A stretch of 64,000 nt of DNA from Arachis hypogaea (taxonomy: Eukaryota; Streptophyta; Magnoliopsida; Fabales; Fabaceae): the NCBI RefSeq assembly GCF_003086295.3, contig NC_092038.1:99107837-99171836 (forward strand), written 5' to 3'. Below are positions 1 through 12,095 of this stretch, in pieces. Under the pieces are notes generated by a model, which saw nothing but the letters and a program-made list of their open reading frames with translations, was not told the origin of the DNA and searched no databases. Both the position numbers and the translations under genes were made by a program. The number at the start of each line of letters is the position of its first letter. The first letter of the stretch is position 1.

Positions 1-990
1 GATCATAAGCTTCTTCAGAAGCTGCCTCTTTAGTACTGTTGGATGCATGTTGCCATCCATTCAGACTTTGAGAGATCATGTTGACCTGTTGAGTCAACAC
101 TTTGTTCTGAGCCAATATGGCATTCAGAGCATCAATTTCAAGAACTCCTTTCTTCTGAGGTATCCCATTATTCACGGAATTCCTCTCAGAAGTGTACATG
201 AATTGGTTGTTTGCAACCATGTCAATGAGTTCTTGAGCCTCTTCAGGCATTTTCTTTAGGTGAATAGATCCACCTGCAGAATGGTCCAATGACATTTTCG
301 AAAATTCAGATAGGCCATAATAGAATATATCTAATATGGTCCATTCTGAAAACATGTCAGATGGACATCTTTTGGTCAGCTGCTTGTATCTTTCCCAAGC
401 TTCATAGAGGGATTCACCATCTTTTTGTTTGAAGGTTTGAACATCCACTCTCAGCTTGCTCAGCTTTTGAGGAGGAAAGAATTTATCCAAGAAGGCAGTG
501 ACCAGCTTATCCCAGGAGTCCAGGCTATCCTTGGGTTGTGAATCCAACCATATTCTAGCTCTGTCTCTTACAGCAAAAGGGAAAAGCATGAGTCTGTAGA
601 CTTCAGGATCAACTCCATTCGTCTTTACAGTCTCACAGATCTGCAAGAACTCGTTAAAAACTGATAAGGATCTTCAGATGGAAGTCCATAAAACTTGCAG
701 TTTTGTTGCATTAAGGCAACTAGCTGAGGTTTCAGCTCAAAGTTGTTGGCTCCAATGGCAGGAATGGAGATGCTTCTTCCATCAAATTTGGACGTTGGCT
801 TTGTGAAGTCACCAAGTATTATCCTTGCATTATTATTATTTTCGGCTGCCATCTCCTTCTCTTGTTCTAATATTTCTGAAAGGTTACCTTTAGATTGTTG
901 TAACTTAGTTTCTCTTAATTTTCTCTTCAGAGTCCTTTCAGGTTCTGGATCAATTTCAATAAGAGTGCCTTTATCCTTGTTCCTGCTCAT
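1..990 (-). pseudogene. Element A: 5' part of Athila-like gag, frameshifted
   Basis: N-terminal part of a Ty3/gypsy Athila-like capsid (gag) protein read on the minus strand, cut by the window edge. The start at 990 gives MSRNKDKGTL, nearly identical to the start of the gag of element E at 55783, and the alignment continues through the retrotransposon-gag core (ANNFELKPQL, then after the shift VCDTVKTNG-like, RDRARIWLDSQPKDSLDSW). A one-base deletion near position 650 throws the frame out about 115 codons in, so the first open part stops at 625. The rest is readable in another frame up to position 1. Dead copy of the same family as E. Confidence 0.9.
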
Positions 991-2483
991 ATGAAAGAGA
1001 AGAAAACAAGAAAAGAAAGAGGAATCCTCTATGTCACAGTATAGAGATTCCTTTATGTTAGTAGAAAAAGAAAGGGGAGAAGAGTAAAGAAGAATGGGTT
1101 CGGATATTTAGATGAAGAGAGGTGAAGAGAATTGTTAGTAAATAATTAATTAAATAGAATAAGAAAAGAGAGGGAGAATTCGAAAATAATTTTTAAAAAG
1201 GTGTTAGTATTTTTCGAAAATTAGAGATAAGATAAGATTAAAATTAAAATTTAAAACAAAAAAAAGAATTTTTGAAAAAGAGATGAGATATTTTCGAAAA
1301 TTAGAAAGGGATAGGTAGTTAGTTGGTTTTGAAAAAGATAGGAAACAAACAAAAAGTCAAAGAGTTAGTTGAAAAAGAAATTAAAATCAAATTTGAAAAA
1401 GATAAGAAGATAAGAAGTTAGATAAGATATTTTAAAATCAAATTTTGAAAAAGATAAGATATAAAAGATAAGATAAGATATGTTTGAAAAAGATTTACTT
1501 TTTAAATTGACTTAACTAACAAGAAATTACAAGATAAGATTCTAGAACTTAAAGATTGAACCTTTCTTAACAAGAAAGTAACAAACTTCAATTTTTTGAA
1601 TCAATCACATTAATTGTTAGCTAATAAGATATAAAGATAAGAAAAAGATTTTGAAAATATTTTGAAAAAGATTTTTGGAATTTTTTGAAAATAATAAAAA
1701 TGAAAAAGATGTGATTTTTGAAAAAGATTTTAAAAAGATAAGATTTTTAAAATTGAAATTTTGACTTGACTTGTAAGAAACAACTAATTTTTTAAAATTT
1801 TTGACCAAGTCAACCCAAAATTTTGAAAATTTGGAGGGAAATAAGGAAAAGATATTTTTTGATTTTTTTGAATTTTTAATTATGAGAGAAAAACACAAAC
1901 ATGACCCAAAACATGAAATTTTGGATCAAAACACATGATGCATGCAAGAACACTATGAATGCCAAGATGAACACCAAGAACACTTTGAAGATCATGATGA
2001 ACATCAAGAACATATTTTTGAAAAATTTTTGATGCAAAGAAAACATGCAAGACACCAAACTTAGAAATCTTTAATGCATGGACTCTAACAAACGAAAAAT
2101 GCACATGAAAAACAACAAACAAAACAAAACAAGAAATCATCAAGATCAAACAAGAAGACTTGTCAAGAACAACTTGAAGATCATGAAGAACACTATGAAT
2201 GCATGAGATTTTCGAAAAATGCAAGAAAAATTTTTAAAGCATGCAATTGACACCAAACTTAAAAATTGACTCAAGACTCAAACAAGAAATACAAAATATT
2301 TTTGGTTTTTATGATTTTATGAATTTTTTGTATTTTCTTTAATTTTTTCGAAAAACATTATTAGAAAAACGAAAAAGAAAAGAAAAATTTTGAAAAAGAT
2401 TTTTTTTTGAAAAAAAAATTTGAAAAGAAAATTACCTAATCTGAGCAACAAGATGAACCGTCAGTTGTCCATACTCGAACAAT
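991..2483 (-). other. Element A: 5' untranslated leader
   Basis: Non-coding leader between the PBS and gag of element A. It is built from low-complexity A/T runs (on the plus strand, repeated 'gaaaaagat' and 'aagataag' units), and from repeats around 1920-2230 that echo aagaacactatgaat and gatcatgaagaaca. The same order of motifs occurs in the leader of element E (54278-55782) and more loosely in G (48501-49719). Only frame-shadow ORFs are present. A small inverted repeat lies about 25-60 bases upstream of gag. Confidence 0.75.
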
Positions 2484-2500
2484 CCCCGGCAACGGCGCCA
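2484..2500 (-). other. Element A: primer-binding site, tRNA-Asp
   Basis: Seventeen bases read on the minus strand as TGGCGCCGTTGCCGGGG, an exact complement of the 3' end of plant tRNA-Asp including CCA. It lies 6 bases inside the LTR edge at 2507, the usual spacing for Athila-like elements, and fixes the element orientation as minus. Confidence 0.9.
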
Positions 2501-2506
2501 AAAACT

Positions 2507-5500
2507 TGGTGGATGATGTAACACCCTACCATACAGAGTCTTATGCTTAAGTCATAATTCAAAGATGGCAAGGTATTACGACCTCTAAAATAAAAGTTTA
2601 GTACATATAGTAGTATGAATGATTGATTATAACTAGGAGCCTTTGTAGAAAAAGGGGTAAACAAAAACCGCAACTCGAAAGCGTAACACTCCGATCGATA
2701 ACGTAAAGAACAAGGATAACCAACGCGTGATTATATATATATAAAGGAGTGTCAAAAACAGGAATATCAAGACTCAAGATCCGGCTGCGAAGATAACCGG
2801 TCCGAGCATAACAATATATACATATGATAAAATAAGGAAAACCCCAAGGAAATCCAAAGGGACACCAATACATAAACCTATTCTCCAAAATTCTCCCATA
2901 AGGGGAGTCATCACAGTTTGTATTATTTAATGGAGATAAAAGTATCTAAGCAAAACATATAAACCGAAACATAGCCCCGAGAACAAAGGATCTTCGCAAA
3001 TCTAGAAGTCTCCAGCATGCCTCAACGGGAAACCATACGTCCTGCATCTGAAAACCACAAAATCCGCATGGGTGAGAACCAGAGGTCCCCAGCATGGTAA
3101 CAGCTTCCACATATATAATACATAATAATGGAGGAAAGCCAAAGGCAATCCTAGAACTTCCTTCAGATAATATCAAAGCTTATAAACAAGCTAAACCATA
3201 AAGGGCATCTGACTAAAGATTCTTCAGTCTAACTAATACTTCCCTTTCTAATTCCTTCAAACCTCCCAACCACCAGTAGGAGTATAATGTAGCAAACACA
3301 GTTAAATCAAATGAAGAATATGCAAATAGGAACAGTTAAGGCATTTAGACAATTAGCAAATATTATGCAGTCAAATAGGCAATCTCAAACAATTCATATA
3401 GTATGCATATGATGAATGCCTGTCCCTAGTGGCTGATGATATCATCTGTCGGTTATAGAGCCAACCCGACAAGTCCTGGTAGCTAACCATTGGACTGTCC
3501 CTCTGTCATGCATCCCCAACTCGAGTTATACTCGTCATAAACTTGATCATAATCATGATCTATATCCATCACCCTCACTGGTGAATATTTACGGGGGCGA
3601 GCTCATCCGGGTCTTTCACAGTGCCCGGCCACACTTATGACATAGGGTCAAAAGAGCTTCGAGTCTCAACCTGGAGCACGTGGTGGCTAGCCACTGCTAC
3701 TACCCAGGGAAACTCGTATCTCCGATAGTGGAAGTGCAAATCACAATTATCAATAATTCAGCATAAACATGCATGAATTCTCATCCATGGATCAACATCC
3801 ATATCAGCCATCCGGCTCACGGTTAAATCCATAACCAGCCAATATTCATAGCATACACAGCTATTCTGGCTCACGGTTCAATCCAGAACCAGCCAATATT
3901 CATAAACAATTACGGCCCTTCGGCCAATGGCATACAAGCACTTCCACCACCATCCTCCACATCTCATATAATCATCAATGATTCTCATTGATCATTCATT
4001 TTCCCTTGCTTCACTCGCAAGTTACCACATTCACTAGCCTTTCTTCTCATAGCTAGACATATCATAATGATTTAAGATATAAGTGGTGAGATCGGAGACT
4101 TAGAAGTATGAGATTTGACTTTTAAAACTCAAAAAATCAACTTTGGGATGAAAACAGGTCCACGCGTACGCGCACTCCACGCGCACGCGTGGATGGCCTC
4201 AAAAACTCATCGACGCGCAAGCGTCATGCACGCTAACGCGTGGATTAAAAATTTGCCAATCGGCGCGTACGCGTCAACCACGCGTACGCGTGGGTGTTCT
4301 CGTGCCCCAGGCACAGCACTGGCACAGTTATGGCATAACTCTCTGGAAAATGGCTGGGCATTAGGTGCAGCACAATCGGCGCGCCCGCGCACATCACGCT
4401 CACGCGTGGATGGCATTTTCGGGAAGAACGGCGCGCACGTGCCAAGTGCGCCCACGCGCAAGGGGTCATTATGCTAAAAATGTTCTAAGTTAAAAGCTGC
4501 AGAATTCACCAATTTAAACCCCAATCTTCCAACGGACATAACTTTCTCATTTTAAATCGTTTTTCACCCGTTCTTCGAACGGCATGGATATCCTGGATCC
4601 AATTTCATTTCTAAACAGATTTGGCACAAAATATAGATCCGTAGTCCAAGTTATGTCCCATTAAAGTATGCCCAAAAACCAGATTTTTCATAAAAACCAC
4701 AAAGTGCCATTTTCAAACAAGCCATTTCCAACACTTTTCAAAATCAATCAAAACATGCCATTTTCATCCCTTTTCTTTGAAATCAATCAAAATATATCAA
4801 ATTCAACATCAAGCCTCGTCAACTCACACATTGACACTTTACCACAAATTACAAAATCACTATCTCATCATTTTAACCCACTTCACCCAAGTGGCTCAAA
4901 CTCAAACATATTGACATATCATATACTCTTTCTCATGCCAATTATCAACAACACCAATTCCACTAAATCATCATTGTACACAATCAATATCATACTCACC
5001 ATAAACATGGTTCAACCCACAATTCAACCATAACTAATCATCAAGCATATATCACAACATGCATATTTCTCATACCTCATACCACCAAGGCATCATTAAT
5101 CATCATTACATATATGACCACATCATATATATCAATAATTCAACAACATCAACCATTCAATGCCTATCTTAGGGCCTCTAGCCTAAGTATTTCCTACCAC
5201 ATTACATATTAGATACGGGAAACTAAAACCATACCTTAGCCGATTTTCCCAAGCTCCACCGGAGCACTTCCAAACCACTTATCCACAAGCTCTCAAGGCC
5301 TCAATACCTCCAAGAACAGATTTTTCACCACCAAGCCCTTTCCAAGCTTTTCAAAATCACCAATCAAGCTCCAATATTCACACACACACAACCTAAGCCA
5401 CAACCATCATACCCATACGCAACATCTCAAAATCCAAACATCATAAAATCACAAATCACACTAGGGTTGAGAATCTTACCACACCCAAGGTCCAAGGAGA

Positions 5501-7656
5501 CAAGATTAACCTTCTCCTTCAAGAGAGTTGGGTCCTATAACATCAAAGAACCCAAAATCTCAACATTTCACCCATGAAACTCGAAAATAAGGGCTGAGAT
5601 TTCGAACAGCAACACGTGGCTTACCTCAAGATTGGTTGTATGGGTTTTGTAGAGCTCTCCGCGGTGAACGCGTGGCCGCAAACGGAGCGGCAATCGGAGC
5701 TCTAGATCAAAAGTTATGGTGGTTTGAAGATCAACCAAGGGAGAGAACTTGAGAGAGTGTTCTTCCTCCCTTTCTCTCAAATTTCAGCTTGTGTGTGTAA
5801 CAAATGAGGAGAGAGAGTGCTGAAAACTAGGGTTTTTGTTAAGTTATGTTGGGCCAAGGGCCCACTTTGGGTCCAATTGGCCCGGTTTGGCCCGTTCGGT
5901 CCAATCTTGGTCCGAATTCTATAAAATTGGTACCAAAATTCTCGTCTCAATCTCCTCTATCACATTTAACCATAAAAATCACATTTTGGGATTTCTAGAA
6001 TAAATTCTCATTTATGGGTTAATTAGCCATTAATTAACCGGGTTTTACAGATGAAATTGTGATACAAGGGTTCCAGGCACTGTTAGAGAAGCTTTTTCTT
6101 TCCACAACTCCGTTCAACTTAACCAGCAAGTGTACTGGGTCATCCAAGTAATACTTTACGTGAGTAAGGATCGATCCCACAGAGATTGTTGGTATGAAGC
6201 AAGCTATGGTTACCTTGTAAATCTCAGTTAGGCAGATTAAATGGTTATGGGTTTCGAAAATTAATAATAAATAGAAAATAAAAAGGATAGAAATACTTAT
6301 GTAAATCAATAGTGGGAATTTCAGATAGGCGTATAGGGATGCTGTGCTCCTCTCGAATCTCTACTTTCTTATTACATTCATCCAATCCTTCTTACTCCTT
6401 TTCATGGCAAACTGTATGTAGGGCATCACCGTTGTCAATGGCTACATCCCATCCTCTCAGTGAAAATGATCCTATGCTCTGTCACAGCACGGCTAATCAT
6501 CTGTCAATTCTCAATCAGGTTGGAATAGAATCCTTTGATTCTTTTGCGTTTGTCATCACGCCTAGCCTTCAGGAGTTTGAAGCTCGTCACAGTCATTCAA
6601 TCCCAGAATCCTACTCGGAATACCATAGACAAGGTTTAGACTTTCCGGATCCTCATGAATGCTGCCATCTATCTAGCTTATACCACGAAGATTCTGTTGG
6701 GGAATCTAAGAGATATGCGCCCGGCCTAGAGTTTCATAGATGAGAATGATGATGAGTGTCACGGATCATCACATTCATCAAGTTGAAGTGCAACGTATAT
6801 CTTGGAATAAGAATAAAAGAGAATTGAATAGAAAGTAATAGTAATTGTATTGAAACTTGAGGTACAGCAGAGCTCCACACCCTTAATCTATGGTGTGCAG
6901 AAACTCCACCGTTGAAAATACATAAGTGAAAGGTTCAGGCATGGCCGAATGGCCAGCCCCCTAAATGATCAAGAGACCGAATGATCAAAGACTACCAAGT
7001 CCAAAGATTAAACTGTCAAAAGATGTCTAATACAATAGTAACTTATCCTATTTATACTAGACTAGCTACTAGGGTTTACATGAGTAAGTAATTGATGTAT
7101 AAATCCACTTCCGGGGCCCACTTGGTGTATGCTTGGGCTGAGCTTGATCTATCCACGAGCTGAGGCTTTTCTTGGAGTTGAACTCCAAGTTATAACGTGT
7201 TTTGGGCGTTCAACTCCGGATCATGACGTGTTTCTGGCGTTTAACTCCAGACAGCAGCATGTACTTGGCGTTCAACGCCAAGTTACATCATCAATTTCCG
7301 AATAAAGTATGAACTATTATATATTGTTGGAAAGCTCTGGATGTCTACTTTCTAACGCCGTTGAGAGCGCGCCATTTGGAGTTCTGTGGCTCCAGAAAAT
7401 CCATTTCGAGTGCAGGAAAGTTAGATTCCAACAGCATCAGCAGTCCTTTTTGTCAGCCTTTTTCAGAGTTTTGCTCAAGTCCCTCAATTTCAGCCAGAAA
7501 TTACCTGAAATCACAGAAAAACACACAAACTCATAGTAAAGTCCAGAAATGTGAATTTAACATAAAAACTAATGAAAACATCCCTAAAAGTAACTAGATC
7601 ATGCTAAAAACAACCTAAAAACAATGCCAAAAAGTGTATAAATTATCCGCTCATCA
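2507..7656 (-). mobile_element. Element A: 5' LTR, split by a solo LTR
   Basis: On the minus strand the LTR starts TGATGAGCGGATAATT at 7656 and ends CCACCA at 2507, just before the PBS. Without the 3,538-base insertion (solo LTR plus target duplication) it is about 1,612 bases. U3 has palindromes such as CTTGGAGTT-G-AACTCCAAG and ACTTGGCGTT-C-AACGCCAAGT around 7170-7285, followed in minus orientation by a TATA-like box near 7050-7060. The LTR end, the 'accttgtaaatctcag' block and the overall plan match the LTRs of B and E. Confidence 0.88.
2517..6049 (-). mobile_element. Solo LTR of a chromovirus (Tekay-like) element
   Basis: A 3,533-base unit with TG...CA ends (plus strand TGTAACACCC...GGTTTTACA), bounded by an exact 5-base target duplication GATGA at 2512-2516 and 6050-6054. 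No gag, pol, PBS or second LTR is inside, so it is read as a solo LTR left by recombination. On the minus strand it runs from TGTAAAACCC to GGGTGTTACA, ends I associate with Tekay/Del-type LTRs. The interior around 4160-4465 is GC-rich with repeated ACGCGT-type palindromes. No coding sequence was recognised. Confidence 0.85.
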
Positions 7657-9481
7657 TTAAACGAATAAATTTTTTGTTAAATTAGTGATCAAAGCTCAAT
7701 TACTTTAATTTAAACAAGTAGTTGTGTATATGAAAATGGAGGATGTGGTTATGTGATATAATCAATAAAAATAAGTCTTCTTCTAATAGTTACAACCCAA
7801 TAAACGTAGTGAGAAGTTGGAAAACTTACGTGATAGACCGATTCCGGCCAAGAGACCCTCACTCTTCATCAATCCCACAATCTTCTAGTAAATCCTTGCA
7901 TTGCTCTCTGCAAATCAAGTTCTCAATTGGTTCAATTCATCAGAAAAAGATACTTCAGCCAGAGACGATGTCTTTGTACTTATCATTGCCTTTTGTTCAC
8001 TTAAATTGAAGAAAGCAACATACAGTTCACCTAAACATGTATATAAAGTAAGGAATTAAGACTCTATTAAATGCTTGAATGATATATTTATTATTGAGAT
8101 TCATCTAAAGTGTTGGTTGGCAATTCACCTCTTCTTCCTTTTGCAATCCAAGAGCGAATCCCACCAGGACTAATATCATCTGCATGAACGACCAAGTTGG
8201 ATTATGAATAACAAAGAGGCACCGTAAAGACTTATAAAAGTGGTATCCAATTGAGAAATGTTTATAGTTTTACAGTTTTACCTTTGGCAAATTCTGCTAT
8301 TGCACACAGACCAGAGTAACTGTTTACCATGGTCCCATTTGGATTTAGCTTCCACATCTGTTGGAACACTGGATAGATAAGCTTTTAATAGAATCTATAT
8401 ATTGAAAGTATGCCATCCATACATTTAAAGTATACCAGGAACTAAGGTGTTCAAAGTATCCTTCTCAACCTCATCCATCAGCTTCATACTCACACACGAA
8501 AGAATCAAAACTCTAACACCTTATCGCAAAATTAAAACTTCACTAGTTGATTTTCACAGCATCACAGAGCATAATTGTAAATTTAGCCGAAAACGAAAAA
8601 AATAGAGCACTTACCGCGATTTCGTGCATTTCTCGGAGCCAGCACTACCTCCACGATTCCGTTGGAGCTGCATTCGCGTTGAGACGGTTGCGATGGTTCT
8701 TTCTTCATCAACATGTGGTAAAATTCCACCATCTCTAGTACCCTCGTCAACAAGAACAACAATGCAGAAGATCAATCAAAGTAAAAATACACAAATAAGA
8801 AAAAAGAACAAGCATTCTCTGTTTCTTCCTACTAGAGCATGAACTAGATCTAAAAGTATGAAGAGGAAGAGAAAATCAAAAGAAGATGAAGGCAGAACCA
8901 AATCGCATAGGCTCGCTAAAGGTAGCAACAACGGCATTGCTTGCGGCGGAAATGTGATAAATAAAGGCGGCAAGGAAATGAGCGGCGGTGACTAACCTTC
9001 AGATCCAAGCCAGAACCTCATTGAAGGCAACAACATGGTGTTGCTTGATATGGAGAGGGTGAGTGACGGCGAGGAGATGAAAGATGGCGGTGAAATAAGC
9101 GGCCGCGACAAACCTTCAGATCGAGGCCAGATCGAGAACCATATCGGAAACTCGCTGAAGGCAACAATGACGTTTCTTGCAACGGCAAGGATATGAGTTG
9201 CGATGAGAGGATGAGCGGCAGCGAGGAGATGAATGACAGAGACAAGGGATTAGGGTTCGTCATTCCTCTTTTTATTGAGAAACCACGCTAATCACTCTAA
9301 GTCTCTGGTATAGTCGAATACAACAAAAAAAAATGATAGTGGCCGCCATAATAGACTAAAACAGCCACAAAAATCACAAATATTCTGGCAGAAGGTAAGA
9401 CCGCAAAAATTACCGAAAAAATGGCGTTTCTATAAAACCACCATAAAATTAATGCCATTTTAATCTTATTTTTTTGTAGTG
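7657..9481. mobile_element. Possible CACTA-type transposon fragment with captured gene piece
   Basis: The right end is TTTTTTTGTAGTG, the complement of the CACTACAAAAAA terminus typical of plant CACTA (En/Spm) transposons. No matching left terminus is seen; the left border is the end of LTR A. The segment carries an alpha-galactosidase-like pair of exons (8091-8357) and a GC-richer stretch of GCGGC-type repeats (8930-9250). Both sides are flanked by the same 15 bases, ATTATCCGCTCATCA (7642-7656 and 9482-9496), the terminal bases of an A-type LTR. Class assignment is tentative. Confidence 0.4.
8091..8357 (-). pseudogene. Alpha-galactosidase-like (GH27 / APSE type) gene fragment, last two exons
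   Basis: On the minus strand, exon 8357-8282 follows a CAG acceptor and ends at a GT donor; it encodes MWKLNPNGTMVNSYSGLCAIAEFAK. Exon 8179-8091 follows another CAG and gives DDISPGGIRSWIAKGRRGE, then a diverged tail and stop. The two join in phase across an intron of about 100 bases. The motifs NSYSGLC and GIRSWIA-GR-GE resemble the C-terminal region of plant GH27 alpha-galactosidase / beta-arabinopyranosidase proteins. The catalytic domain is absent here, so this is a relic or captured fragment. A possible upstream exon at about 8600-8720 was not recognised. Family call is from memory of motifs. Confidence 0.55.
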
Positions 9482-9496
9482 ATTATCCGCTCATCA

Positions 9497-12095
9497 AAAG
9501 GTAAATTGCATTGAAAAGAAATTACAGAAAATTGAAAAGAAATGTAAAAGACATGAAAGAAACCCTATAGAAAATAAACTCGTGACAGATTCAGATAGTC
9601 GCTAGAATGTGAGTGTGTGAAAGTATTTTCTGAAGACAAATTTCAACTACTTGTCTCTTCTGAGCCCGTTAATTTATATATTAATCTGACTAATCTTGTC
9701 TTGCCAAGTCTTGCTTTTGAAGAATTCAAAAAATAAATGTTTCCACCAAATGCAAAATCAAGTAATTGTCCTTGTGCACCGCATCATCAATCTTAAAATG
9801 TTGTCTGTCAACTTCATTCTTTGATGGGCTATGTCAAATTAACAACCCTTCTATCAATATCCATTTTTCGAGTGGACACTCTTAAAATTTCGACCAACAA
9901 CCCTTCTATTAATGAACTCTTCAATTGAAAAATTCTTTGACTAAGTGATATGCTTTAAAATAGAATAAATAAATTTTCAATTAATACTAAATTAACAATT
10001 AAAATGATTGACAATTAGTATAATTATATATTTATTATAGTCATTAATTATAGCTATTAACTTAATATATTTTATACCTATGATTATTTTCTTTATATAT
10101 AAATTTTAACCAAATGATTATTTTCTTATATGTTTATAAACTTTTTAGTGCAACTATTAAAATTTTATTAATTTTTTTGTGTATTGATTATTTAAAATTA
10201 TAAAAAAGGTCACTATTTATTATTTATTTACAATAACTTCACATAATTGATTAAAATATTTGTCATATCTTAAATTATTCTATACAGATATTTTATTACA
10301 ACGTCAATAAAAATTTTTAATACAACTCATAGTATTTTTTAGTATTTAGTTTTTGTTAAATTAATAATTGAAAAATATAAGTTATTGTTAGCAACATTTT
10401 TTAACTTAATTATTGATTTTTTTTAGTTATACTGGAAGTCAATAAAAATAAATTTATAAATCAAAATAAAAATGTATATTAAAAAATTAAAAAATAGCAC
10501 ATTCAAAAATAATAGTCATAATATATAAATTGAGATAACAATTAAAATTTCTCTAAAACTAATTTAATCAAATGCTAACATTTGAACTAAACTATTTAAA
10601 TAATATATAAACTATTCTAGACATTAGACATATATAAATTAGAGTCATTTTTGTAACAATAATTAACTGAAATAATGTCATCAACTTAAACATTTGGAAT
10701 TCGTGCAAATTTAGAGTATCTTCTTGTTAAATAAACTTCATCATCCGCTATTTAATTATGTAATATGGCAAGGTATAGAATAAGCACACCGAAAAACAAA
10801 TTGACCTTTATTTGCATCATCAATGACATTGCATTGATGCCCAAAAAAGGTGGTAGTTTCTGAAAAAAAATCATAACATGTTATAAAAATATTTTGATTA
10901 TGAAAAGTTTAAAAGAAGAAAATTTAAACATAATATCAATATTTGAAATTGCATCTCCACTTTAAAAATTTGGTGGCACACGTAAAAAACATGGAGAGTA
11001 TGGAATTTGAATTTGGCCTATAAAGTTCCTTAGAAGTAGTTGCTCAATTAAAAGTTGAGCTCCTCCTAATAAAACTAACATTACCCACATTCCATTAGGT
11101 TTGTCATAATATATGAGTAGATCCAACCATTTTTCAATAAAATAGAGTTTATTGACCATTCGTTGAACTCTTACATCCATGTAAATAGAACCCGAATTAG
11201 TGAATATAATTCGAGAAAATATTTGATAGATGTGGTGCATTGTAAACGATTGCGGCAAAAAATAATTGCGTTGTAAGGTTAGATGGAAAAAAAGCTCAAA
11301 TAAGAACAATAATCAAATTATCAAAAGAATAATAGAATGTGTACGTTAATAAGATATTGTAAAAAGTTATAGGTTATACCTTTAAAGAATCAATTTTGAT
11401 GAAAAACGAAGAATATATTCTTGTTGTGTAAAGTTAGACTCATAAACCTCATATATGGCACTATATATAACCTTTAGTATATCAATTTATGTGTTATTAA
11501 TACACATGTGCATAATATATCAATTTATGTGTTATTAATGTAAATATAATATAAATACTAATTATATTATAATTATTGACAATTAGAATGATTGATGATT
11601 AATATAATTAGAATGATTGATAATTTGTTTAATTATTCATTAAATATTGATTTTCATATCATTATAAAGAAGTATTTTCTTAAAATAAGATGAGAAGAGA
11701 GAGATGTTATTAATATAAATATCATATAAATGCTAATTATGTATAATTAAAAATTAGTATAATTAGAATGATTGATAATAAAAATGATTGATAATTAGTA
11801 TAATTATTTATTAAATACTGATTTCATATAATTACAAAAATATATCTTTTTAAAATAAATTGAAGAGAGAGAGGTATACATACTAATACCAAAATACATC
11901 ACAACAATATTTTTGGTATTAGAATACTATCCGTTTTTAAAAAAAATATAATGATTTAAACATCAGAAAAAATAAAAGATAGAACAAGTTTATCATCGTC
12001 TTATTTTTTACGCCCCAAACACAAACATGAAACAAGCTTTACTAAAATCATAAAATGTATAGAAAAGTCAAAAGCCAAGTGTTAGTAAGATAGAA
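9497..12095. other. AT-rich spacer, no gene recognised
   Basis: About 2.6 kb of AT-rich DNA. The first 300 bases look like degraded retroelement sequence. One open frame of 115 codons (10962-11309, minus) has no recognisable motif. A diverged tandem duplication lies at 11528-11880. No RNA gene or intact coding region was seen. Confidence 0.6.
11528..11880. repeat. Two-copy tandem duplication, about 175-bp period
   Basis: The block beginning 'gttattaat.taaatat' near 11531 and passing through 'aatgattgataat' and 'attgatttcat' is repeated from about 11706, each copy ending in 'agaagagagag'-like sequence. The copies are diverged by substitutions and small indels. Non-coding. Confidence 0.6.

Noticed and set aside
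10962..11309. 115-codon minus-strand frame in AT-rich spacer
   Set aside because: No recognisable motif, no homologous copy in the window, no promoter or splice support; left as spacer.
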